NCBI GenBank assembly: GCA_023459675.1
Contig: JAEWTC010000065.1
Location: 1-5,592, forward strand
DNA length: 5,592 nt
Reading direction: 5' to 3'
Source: Bacillota bacterium
GTDB lineage: Bacteria > Bacillota > Clostridia > Christensenellales > Aristaeellaceae
In this document: positions 1 through 4,598 of the stretch, one piece after another
Position numbering within the stretch: the first letter of the stretch is position 1
Layout: each line of letters starts with the position of its first letter
The notes under the pieces: model-generated
What the model saw: the letters and a program-made list of their open reading frames with translations, nothing else
Database searches by the model: none
Told to the model about the DNA's origin: nothing
Translations under genes and position numbers: made by a program

Positions 1-194
1 AGCAGCAGGCCCTGCAGGCGCTGGAAGAGGTGCTGGAACAGGCGGCCTCGCCCGCCTACCACCGCCAGGCCGCCAAGCGTTTTCTGGAGCTTGCCAACCG
101 CCTCACCAGCCGCCCCGGCGCAAGCAAAAAGGCCGTAAGCCTCCTGCGCGCGTGGAGCGTGAAGCATTCCAAGCTCGCGGAGACCATCGGGTAG
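1..194 (+). CDS. C-terminal end of an unrecognised protein (5' end outside window)
   Basis: The frame is open from the left edge and ends at TAG 192-194, giving 63 visible residues, from QQALQALEEVLEQAA to KHSKLAETIG. The segment is Ala/Leu/Arg/Lys rich and looks wholly alpha-helical. It has no cysteines, no membrane segment and no recognisable catalytic motif. The end (KRFLELANRL, then SLLRAWSVKHSKL) vaguely resembles the basic helical tails of large SWIM-type zinc-finger proteins, but that is only an impression of style and I assign no function. Codon use is GC-rich like the neighbours. The gene converges on the minus-strand hydrolase gene, and the strong stem at 305-344 lies between the two stop codons. 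I am confident this is real coding sequence and not confident about identity. Confidence 0.7.
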   Translation, partial: QQALQALEEVLEQAASPAYHRQAAKRFLELANRLTSRPGASKKAVSLLRAWSVKHSKLAETIG

Positions 195-304
195 CAAAGC
201 GCATCAACCGGCCGTCATTTCCGTTTCGCAGGAAGCGTTCCTCCCCGCCTGAGGCGGCTGGGGACGCGGCCTTTCCACTGCCGCGCGGAGTTTGCGCCGC
301 ACGC

Positions 305-344
305 AAACAAGCCGCCGCCCGCATTGCCGGGCGGCGGCTTGTTT
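305..344. terminator. Bidirectional intrinsic terminator between converging genes
   Basis: The left arm 305-321 (AAACAAGCCGCCGCCCG) pairs perfectly with the right arm 328-344 around a 6-nt loop (CATTGC). The core is an 11-bp GC stem flanked by AAACAA on the left and TTGTTT on the right, so a transcript in either direction ends with a GC hairpin followed by a T-rich stretch. It lies 110 bp after the stop at 194 and 18 bp beyond the stop of the minus-strand hydrolase. The T tract is short, so efficiency is uncertain. The remaining non-coding sequence, 195-304, holds only a weak 5-bp stem (245-249/253-257). Confidence 0.85.
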
Positions 345-362
345 GACGGTTCCCCTTCCCTG

Positions 363-914
363 TCAAAGCGCCGCTTCCAGCTCCGCGGCGCCGATCACCG
401 TTGCGAAGGCGCCGTGCAGCGCGGCCATGAACGCGGCGTGCACCGTTGCGGCAGGGATGCGTTCGCCCTTCCACTCGAGGTCCTTCGTCGTGCAGGCGTC
501 GCCAAGCAAAAGCGCCTCGTAGCCCAGCGCGTTTGCGGCGCGCACGGTGGTATCCACGCACATATGGCTCATCATCCCGCAGAGCACCAGCCGCTTGACT
601 CCGAGTCCGGCCAGCGTATCATTCAGCTCCGTGCGCAGGAAGCCGTCCGGCGCGTGTTTCACAATCACGCGCTCGCCCTCCAGCGGCCGCACGCTTTGAT
701 GGATCTGCGCGCCCGGCGTGCCAGGCAGAAAGAACGTGGCATTCGCCCGCTGGCTTTCGTGGCGCACGTGCACCACGGGCAGCCCCTTTTCCCGAAACAG
801 CGCAAGCGCCTGCGCCGCGCGCGCCGCGGCAGCCTCCGCCTCCCACAGCTCGTTCTTCCCGCCCGGAAAGTAGTCGTTTTGGATGTCGATGAGCACAAGC
901 GCGGTGTTTTTCAT
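363..914 (-). CDS. Isochorismatase-family cysteine hydrolase
   Basis: This 183-residue protein has the usual length of a single-domain isochorismatase-like (nicotinamidase-related) hydrolase, a Rossmann-like fold that cleaves C-N or C-O bonds through a cysteine nucleophile. The catalytic triad is complete: Asp10 in the N-terminal strand (ALVLIDIQNDYF), Lys86 (VIVKHAPDGF) and Cys119 (GMMSHMCVDTTVR). The GMMSH segment before the cysteine is where the family has its non-proline cis peptide. The later DACTTKD segment is typical of the cd01014/streptothricin-hydrolase-like branch. The true substrate cannot be read; nicotinamide, ureido or N-carbamoyl compounds are possible. The start is ATG 912-914, preceded by GGAGGGG (921-927) at 6 nt. 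The in-frame extension to 1076 would overlap the regulator gene and has no family similarity. The gene lies 53 bp after the AraC-type gene on the same strand, so it is probably its operon partner. It is likely cytoplasmic, as no signal peptide is visible. Confidence 0.9.
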   Translation of the reverse strand: MKNTALVLIDIQNDYFPGGKNELWEAEAAAARAAQALALFREKGLPVVHVRHESQRANATFFLPGTPGAQIHQSVRPLEGERVIVKHAPDGFLRTELNDTLAGLGVKRLVLCGMMSHMCVDTTVRAANALGYEALLLGDACTTKDLEWKGERIPAATVHAAFMAALHGAFATVIGAAELEAAL

Positions 915-920
915 GGTCTG

Positions 921-927
921 CCCCTCC
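921..927 (-). promoter_or_regulatory. Ribosome binding site that fixes the hydrolase start
   Basis: GGAGGGG on the minus strand sits 6 nt before ATG 912-914. It supports this start over the upstream in-frame start at 1076, which lies inside the regulator gene. Confidence 0.75.
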
Positions 928-967
928 GTATATTTTCTGGTTGCGTTCCAACGGGCGCGGCCCGCGC

Positions 968-1816
968 TTACGCCGACGCGCTGCGCCTGCGCAGGCTTTT
1001 CTCGTACGCGCCGGGCGTTACGCCGTAATGCGCCAGGAACACGCGGTTGAACGTGCGCACACTTTGAAACCCGCACGCGAAGGCGATGTTGGCCAGGCCC
1101 TCCCGGCCCGCGTCCATGGCGGCGGTCACCTCCCGCAGGCGCACCAGCGTGACGTACTCCTTAAACCCCGTGCCCGTGATCTTCTTAAACTCGCGGGAGT
1201 AGCTGCTCACGCTCATCAGCGCGCCCCGGGCCATTTCGGCGATGGGAAGCTCCTGGGCGTAATCCGCCTCAATGCGGCTGATGCTTTCGCGGATGCGGTT
1301 CAAATGCAGCTGCCGCTGCGTGCCGCCCGCCTGAAACTCCGCTTTCTGGTAATACCGGTGCAAAATGCCCTGCACCTCCAGAATATAGCCGTACAGGAAA
1401 AACGCGCTGGCCGAGTTCAAATGCGTGTACTCGTCGTACATGCGGTCCACCAGCTTGTCAAACCGCGTGTCCAGGCGAAGCGCGTCCGGCCGGAACACGC
1501 TGGAGCGCACCCCCGAGCTCAGCACCAGCGTGCCGGCCTTGCGCGCGGCGTACGGATCAAACGTCAGCAGCAGCACCATGGAATCCGCCGAGGGGTCCGC
1601 ATAGCTGTGGATATCCCCGTCCGAGCAGATGAACGCGTCGCCCGCCAAAAGCCGCGCCGCCGCGCCGTTGAGGCTTACGCTCACCGAACCGGAAAGCACG
1701 AAAGCCGCCTCGAAATCGTAATGCCAATGGGAGGCCACCTCGCAGCGGCCGGTTTTCAGGATGGCGATGGGCAGGCGCAGGGCGTTGTGGTAGGTTTTAT
1801 ATTCGTGTAAAAGCAT
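968..1816 (-). CDS. AraC/XylS-family transcriptional regulator with N-terminal cupin sensor domain
   Basis: This is a 282-residue protein, typical of the family (about 270-300). Residues about 15-90 form a cupin-like AraC ligand-binding domain: HWHYDFEAAFVLSGS at 30-44 is the usual His-rich first cupin motif, followed by LLAGDAFICSDGDIHSY (56-72). The DNA-binding part is about residues 170-275 and carries two helix-turn-helix units: ELPIAEMARGALMSVSSYSR (189-208, then EFKKITG) and LANIAFACGFQSVRTFNRVF (241-260), ending in the signature HYGVTPGAY. It binds DNA as a one-component sensor; the effector is unknown. The start is ATG 1814-1816 with a weak GAGG (1824-1827) 7 nt away, and the first residues (MLLHEYK) are plausible. 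It is transcribed away from tnaA, whose start is 183 bp off, so the tryptophanase gene and its own operon are the obvious targets. The hydrolase gene follows in the same direction. Confidence 0.93.
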   Translation of the reverse strand: MLLHEYKTYHNALRLPIAILKTGRCEVASHWHYDFEAAFVLSGSVSVSLNGAAARLLAGDAFICSDGDIHSYADPSADSMVLLLTFDPYAARKAGTLVLSSGVRSSVFRPDALRLDTRFDKLVDRMYDEYTHLNSASAFFLYGYILEVQGILHRYYQKAEFQAGGTQRQLHLNRIRESISRIEADYAQELPIAEMARGALMSVSSYSREFKKITGTGFKEYVTLVRLREVTAAMDAGREGLANIAFACGFQSVRTFNRVFLAHYGVTPGAYEKSLRRRSASA

Positions 1817-1830
1817 GGCGCGGCCTCAAC

Positions 1831-1865
1831 TTGCAAAAAATGACCAGTCTTCACAAACCGGCGTC
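1831..1865. promoter_or_regulatory. Candidate AraC-type operator pair (left)
   Basis: TTGCAAAAAATGACCAGT at 1831-1848 matches the right-hand element at 1960-1977 at 14 of 18 positions in direct orientation. A second, weaker copy with the core AAACCGGC (1855-1862) follows in register 18 bp later. Direct repeats about two helical turns apart are the usual binding mode of AraC-family proteins. This pair abuts the -35 box of the tnaA promoter, a position suited to activation. That it is the operator is inference. Confidence 0.4.
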
Positions 1866-1894
1866 TTGTTTATACCCTGTTACGATCCTATAAT
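1866..1894 (+). promoter_or_regulatory. Predicted tnaA promoter
   Basis: A perfect TATAAT at 1889-1894 lies 17 nt after TTGTTT (1866-1871), which matches only TTG of the -35 consensus. A perfect -10 with a weak -35 suggests a promoter that may need an activator such as the divergent AraC-type protein. The expected start of transcription is near 1901, leaving a leader of about 99 nt before tnaA. Confidence 0.65.
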
Positions 1895-1921
1895 GATAAC
1901 GTTTCAACAGGAATTCGTCAA
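1893..1921 (-). promoter_or_regulatory. Predicted promoter of the araC-type/hydrolase operon
   Basis: On the minus strand, TTGACG (1916-1921) and TATCAT (1893-1898) are separated by exactly 17 nt. This fits a housekeeping sigma-A promoter (5/6 matches at each box). Transcription would begin near 1886 and give a leader of about 70 nt before the regulator start. The -10 box shares 1893-1894 with the -10 box of the opposite promoter. Confidence 0.65.
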
Positions 1922-1959
1922 CCGCAATCCATAGGATGAACTGGCGGCTGGGTTTTTAT

Positions 1960-1977
1960 TTGCAAAAACCGGCCACT
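1960..1977. promoter_or_regulatory. Candidate AraC-type operator (right) overlapping a leader hairpin
   Basis: TTGCAAAAACCGGCCACT is the direct-repeat partner of the site at 1831, 129 bp away. It overlaps the right arm of a 7-bp stem GGTTTTT/AAAAACC (1951-1957/1964-1970) in the tnaA leader and ends a few bases before the ribosome site. It could act as DNA (looping with the left pair, or a roadblock) or as RNA (masking translation); the sequence does not decide. Confidence 0.35.
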
Positions 1978-1983
1978 ACGAAA

Positions 1984-1989
1984 AGGGAG
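1984..1989 (+). promoter_or_regulatory. Ribosome binding site of tnaA
   Basis: AGGGAG lies 10 nt before ATG 2000-2002. The spacing is slightly long, but no better start is nearby, and the N-terminus MEYIAEPFKIKAVEP matches that of tryptophanase and tyrosine phenol-lyase. Confidence 0.65.
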
Positions 1990-1999
1990 CTGAGCCCGC

Positions 2000-3376
2000 A
2001 TGGAGTATATCGCGGAACCGTTTAAAATCAAAGCCGTGGAGCCTTTGCGCATTTTGACCAGAGCGCAGCGGGAGCAGGCCATCCGGACCGCCGGGTACAA
2101 CCTGTTCAACCTGCGCGCCGAAGACGTGTATATCGATTTGATGACCGATTCGGGCACCGGGGCGATGAGCCAGGCGCAGTGGGCCGCCCTGATGACCGGC
2201 GACGAGGCCTACGCCGGCGCGCAGAGCTATTACCGCCTGATGGACAGCTGCAAGGACATTTTCGGCTACCCGTTCTTCCAGCCCGTGCACCAGGGCCGCG
2301 CCGCGGAGAAGGTGTTTCTGCCCATTCTGCTGTCCGAAGGCAAAATCGCAATCAGCAACACGTTTTTCGATACCACCCGCGCCCATGTGGAGCTTGCGGG
2401 CGGGGAAGCCGTGGACTGCGCCGTGGACGAGGCCATGGATACCGAGCATTACGCGCCGTTTAAGGGCAACATGAACGTGGAACGGCTGGAAGAGCTCCTC
2501 CGCACGCACGGGCAAGCGCGTGTGGGCGCGGTGGTGATGACCGTTACCAACAACTCCGCGGGCGGGCAGCCCGTGTCCATGGAAAATATCCGGCAAGCGG
2601 CGGCGGTCGCCCGCAAGTACGGCGTCCCCTTCGTGCTGGACGCCGCCCGGTACGCCGAAAACGCCTGGTTCATTAAAACACGCGAGCCGGGCTACGAGCA
2701 CAAGACCATCAAGGAAATCGCCCGCGAAATGTTCGCCTATGCCGACGCGTTTCTGATGAGCGCCAAGAAGGACGGCATCGTGAACATGGGCGGGCTGATC
2801 GGCGTCCGCGCCGATGAGAAGCTGATGCAGGCTGTGCGCGAGCGCGTGATCCCCCTGGAAGGGTACCTGACCTACGGCGGCCTCGCCGGGCGCGATCTGG
2901 ACGCTTTGGCCGTGGGCCTGCAGGAGGCGACCGACGACGGCTACCTGCGCTACCGCGTCGGCCAGGTGGAATACCTGGGCGGCTGCCTGCGCGAGGCGGG
3001 CGTGCCCGTGCAGTACCCCGTGGGCGGCCACGCCGTGTTCGTGGACGCGGGCAAAATGCTTGCGCACATCCCGTTCGATCAGTTCCCCGGCCACGCGCTG
3101 GCCGTGGAGCTGTACGTGGAGGCGGGCGTGCGCGCCTGCGAAATCGGCTCCTACATGCTGGGGCGCGACCCGAAAACAGGCGCGCAGCTGCGCTCCATGT
3201 TTGAGTTCACCCGCCTGGCCGTCCCCCGCCGCGTGTACACCCAGGCGCATCTGGACGTCGTCGCCAAGGCCCTCCAAAACATCAACGCCCGCCGGGAAAC
3301 CCTCAAAGGCTTCCGCATCCTCAACGAGCCCCCGGTGCTCCGCCACTTCACGGCGACGCTGGAGCGGGTGGAGTAA
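2000..3376 (+). CDS. tnaA: Tryptophanase (L-tryptophan indole-lyase), PLP-dependent
   Basis: The 458-residue product covers the full length of the beta-eliminating lyase family (tyrosine phenol-lyase 456, E. coli TnaA 471). Tryptophanase splits L-tryptophan into indole, pyruvate and ammonia in the cytoplasm as a PLP-bound tetramer. Visible hallmarks are LMTDSGTGAMS (48-57), GDEAYAG with Tyr71, HQGR with Arg100, TNNSAGGQPVS with Asn185, LDAAR with Asp214 and Arg217, SAKKD with the Schiff-base Lys257, and carboxylate-binding Arg405. Three positions that separate the two activities match tryptophanase: Asp124 (FFDTT; Thr in the phenol-lyase), Ile382 (EIGS; Arg in the phenol-lyase) and His449 (LRHFTA; Phe in the phenol-lyase). 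The shared segment GRDPKTG also matches TnaA. Features closer to the phenol-lyase are TTRAH at 125-129 and the lack of the insertion E. coli TnaA has before this segment. No tnaB-type permease is adjacent. The gene stands alone between a divergent AraC-type regulator and a strong terminator. Confidence 0.9.
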   Translation: MEYIAEPFKIKAVEPLRILTRAQREQAIRTAGYNLFNLRAEDVYIDLMTDSGTGAMSQAQWAALMTGDEAYAGAQSYYRLMDSCKDIFGYPFFQPVHQGRAAEKVFLPILLSEGKIAISNTFFDTTRAHVELAGGEAVDCAVDEAMDTEHYAPFKGNMNVERLEELLRTHGQARVGAVVMTVTNNSAGGQPVSMENIRQAAAVARKYGVPFVLDAARYAENAWFIKTREPGYEHKTIKEIAREMFAYADAFLMSAKKDGIVNMGGLIGVRADEKLMQAVRERVIPLEGYLTYGGLAGRDLDALAVGLQEATDDGYLRYRVGQVEYLGGCLREAGVPVQYPVGGHAVFVDAGKMLAHIPFDQFPGHALAVELYVEAGVRACEIGSYMLGRDPKTGAQLRSMFEFTRLAVPRRVYTQAHLDVVAKALQNINARRETLKGFRILNEPPVLRHFTATLERVE

Positions 3377-3440
3377 GGGAGCGAAAGGGGACGACAGGGG
3401 ACGATAAGGAACGTTAAGGGACGATAGGGAACGTTAAGGG
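3377..3440. repeat. Degenerate 10-bp tandem repeat directly after tnaA
   Basis: Starting one base after the tnaA stop, six decamers of the type GGGGACGATA run head to tail: 3377, 3387, 3397, 3407, 3417 and 3427, then a partial unit AGGG. The first unit (GGGAGCGAAA) is the most diverged. Later units alternate between GGGACGATA-like and GGAACGTTA-like versions, so there is also a 20-bp periodicity. The array is purine-rich on the plus strand, has no convincing ORF and runs into the first inverted repeat at 3433. Confidence 0.85.
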
Positions 3441-3478
3441 CTGCCGCCCTTAACAACCCGCCAAGGGCTTTGCCCTTG
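3433..3478. repeat. Two adjacent inverted repeats, possibly an interspersed element
   Basis: GTTAAGGGC (3433-3441) pairs with GCCCTTAAC (3446-3454) over a 4-nt loop. CAAGGGC (3462-3468) pairs with GCCCTTG (3472-3478) over TTT. The two hairpins share the same AAGGGC/GCCCTT core and so look related. From memory, GC-rich clostridial genomes carry dispersed elements of this CAAGGGC..GCCCTTG style; this window alone cannot show that. Confidence 0.6.
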
Positions 3479-3487
3479 ACCTGTTAC

Positions 3488-3516
3488 AAGAAGCCCGCGC
3501 AATGCGCGGGCTTCTT
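3488..3516. terminator. Bidirectional terminator between tnaA and the PQ-loop gene
   Basis: AAGAAGCCCGCGC (3488-3500) pairs perfectly with GCGCGGGCTTCTT (3504-3516) around an AAT loop, a 13-bp stem. It reads out to CTTCTTTG on the plus strand and CTTCTTG on the minus strand. Placed between converging genes, it can serve tnaA and the minus-strand gene ending at 3594. The sequence from 3517 to 3593 shows nothing further. Confidence 0.8.
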
Positions 3517-3593
3517 TGAATGTATAGGATGGATGGCACGATCTTCCCAAAGTATCGAACCACTCTCCCGGCTGGCATGGCTTTACTCCAGTA

Positions 3594-3911
3594 TCATACC
3601 GCTGTTTTCACCGCCGCGTCCCGCGCGCGGTCGAGCTTTGCGTTGCGCAGGTACAGCGCCATATCCACGGTGATCGCGGCCAGGTTGAAGCAATAGAAGA
3701 ACAGGCCCAGGCAGAACAGAAAATCCGGCGCCGCGCCCGCTTGCAGCTGCAAGAGCTTCCGCAGGATGCCCACCACGTAGCCGACCCACAGAAGAACCTC
3801 AAAAAAGAAGCTCTTGCCCTTGGCGGTTCTGGCGTGATACGATTTGTAGATGGAAATCGGCCACGAAAGGCCGAAGCACAGGATCATCAGCGCTTCCAGA
3901 AAATTAACCAT
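3594..3911 (-). CDS. Small PQ-loop/SemiSWEET-like membrane protein
   Basis: This is a 105-residue protein with three predicted membrane helices: about 3-20 (FLEALMILCFGLSWPI), 36-55 (FFEVLLWVGYVVGIL) and 63-88 (DFLFCLGLFFYCFNLAAITV). One three-helix bundle is the size of a SemiSWEET half-transporter. The motif SWPISIYKSYHARTAKGKS (16-34), with a proline in helix 1 followed by a basic RTAKGKS turn, matches a widespread but poorly characterised group of clostridial PQ-loop proteins. The C-terminus (RNAKLDRARDAA) is charged and probably cytoplasmic. The start is ATG 3909-3911 with AGAGGAG (3921-3927) 9 nt upstream, and the stop is TGA. Substrate and role are unknown. It follows the GNAT gene on the same strand after 195 bp and converges on tnaA. 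I am confident it is a real membrane protein and moderately confident of the family. Confidence 0.75.
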   Translation of the reverse strand: MVNFLEALMILCFGLSWPISIYKSYHARTAKGKSFFFEVLLWVGYVVGILRKLLQLQAGAAPDFLFCLGLFFYCFNLAAITVDMALYLRNAKLDRARDAAVKTAV

Positions 3912-4106
3912 ATGCTGCCGCTCCTCTTTTTGCGCTTTGTTTGAAATACGTCACATTCATTTGATATACGCCGCACTCCGCAGCTCCTGCATAACCCCGG
4001 CTGGCGCAAGCCCCTTACAGCCAGCGGCTACACGCTGTTTTGTCCGCCTCGTTTGAAACACGCCGGTCACCGTTGCGGATGAACCCGCGGCAAGCTCCAA
4101 AGCCCC
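3912..4106. other. Intergenic region with degraded repeats
   Basis: This 195-bp stretch has no credible gene. It contains a decayed copy of the acetyltransferase 3' end (4009-4057) and short related words such as TTTGAAATACG (3951), TTTGATATACGCC (3962) and TTTGAAACACGCC (4052). I found no convincing promoter for the PQ-loop gene here and no strong terminator for the GNAT gene. Confidence 0.6.
4009..4057 (-). pseudogene. Decayed duplicate of the GNAT gene 3' end
   Basis: The 49 bp at 4009-4057 match 4101-4148, the last codons and stop of the acetyltransferase gene, with 19 identical bases at one end, a few substitutions and one indel. On the minus strand the copy reads EADKTACSRWL-stop against KADKTAFIRWL-stop in the intact gene. 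Nothing upstream of the copy restores the acetyl-CoA motif, so it is a fragment and not a second gene. The offset between the copies is 92 bp. Confidence 0.7.
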
Positions 4107-4568
4107 TTACAGCCAGCGGATAAACGCCGTTTTATCCGCCTTATTGAACCCGCAGCCTTCGTAAAAGCGGAAGGTACCCTCGTCCTTATTGCCGGTGGTG
4201 AGGGATACCTTGTAGCAGCCCGCGGCACGGGCAATTTCTACGGCTTCCGCCATCAGCGCGGCGGCGAAGCCTTTCCTGCGGTAGGCGGCGTCGGTGATCA
4301 CGTTTTCAATGATCGCGTAGGGCCGGGCGCAGCGGGTAAGGTTTTTGATTACCACCACGGTCACGCTGGCGGCAAGCATTCCGTTTTGTTCCAATAGCAG
4401 AATATGATAATCAGGGTCGGCAAGGATGTTCTCCCACAACGTGGTTAGCCCCTCGCCTTCCGGCACGGGGTCGGTTTCATGGAGCTGCTTGTACAGGCAA
4501 AGCAGGCCGGGCAAATCCTCCCGCCGCGCTTCCCGAACCGAAAACCCTGTCGCGCCTTGCGTTTCCAC
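4107..4568 (-). CDS. GNAT-family N-acetyltransferase
   Basis: With a GTG start at 4566-4568 the protein is 153 residues, normal for a single GNAT domain that transfers an acetyl group from acetyl-CoA to an amine. It opens with FSVREARREDLPGLLCLYKQ (9-28), the usual first strand and helix. Motif A, the acetyl-CoA pyrophosphate loop, is NVITDAAYRRKGFAAALM (89-106) with RRKGFA at 97-102. The C-terminal part has CYKVSLTTGN and FRFYEGCGF (133-141), with Tyr136 at the usual general-acid position. The start is chosen because GGGAGGG (4576-4582) lies 7 nt before this GTG and the fold begins nine residues later. The open frame continues upstream to 4754 only through repeats. The acceptor substrate is unknown. 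It lies 170 bp after the GH43 gene on the same strand and may be co-transcribed. Confidence 0.88.
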   Translation of the reverse strand: METQGATGFSVREARREDLPGLLCLYKQLHETDPVPEGEGLTTLWENILADPDYHILLLEQNGMLAASVTVVVIKNLTRCARPYAIIENVITDAAYRRKGFAAALMAEAVEIARAAGCYKVSLTTGNKDEGTFRFYEGCGFNKADKTAFIRWL

Positions 4569-4575
4569 GGCGCAT

Positions 4576-4582
4576 CCCTCCC
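4576..4582 (-). promoter_or_regulatory. Ribosome binding site that selects the GTG start of the GNAT gene
   Basis: GGGAGGG on the minus strand ends 7 nt before GTG 4566-4568. The nearby ATG (4573-4575) is too close to this site and lies in another frame without GNAT features. Confidence 0.7.
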
Positions 4583-4598
4583 GTACCTTCGTACTTCC

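Noticed and set aside
324..1028. Long plus-strand frame (234 codons) opposite the hydrolase
   Set aside because: It is the antisense of a clear enzyme gene, rich in Arg/His/Ala as expected for a GC-rich shadow, with no recognisable domain.
915..1076. N-terminal extension of the hydrolase frame to 1076
   Set aside because: It overlaps the end of the AraC-type gene, is Arg/Ala-rich shadow sequence, and a good ribosome site precedes ATG 912-914, where the family similarity begins.
941..1810. Long plus-strand frame (289 codons) opposite the AraC-type gene
   Set aside because: Antisense shadow; the minus strand has both helix-turn-helix motifs and a cupin domain.
1893..1934. Mini-ORF MITFQQEFVNRNP as a tna leader peptide
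   Set aside because: Its ATG lies within the predicted -10 box, before the expected transcription start, and it has no Trp codon.
1976..3346. 456-codon minus-strand frame opposite tnaA
   Set aside because: Antisense of a full-length tryptophanase with all catalytic residues. The His/Ala/Gly-rich composition is that of a mirror frame.
2000..3376. Tyrosine phenol-lyase as the identity of the PLP enzyme
   Set aside because: The phenol-lyase positions Thr124, Arg381 and Phe448 are replaced by Asp, Ile and His as in tryptophanase.
3377..3440. CRISPR array
   Set aside because: The 10-bp units are contiguous with no spacers and there are no cas genes.
3470..3673. 67-codon plus-strand frame starting in the second hairpin
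   Set aside because: It spans a terminator stem and the end of the antisense PQ-loop gene, with no ribosome site or recognisable features.
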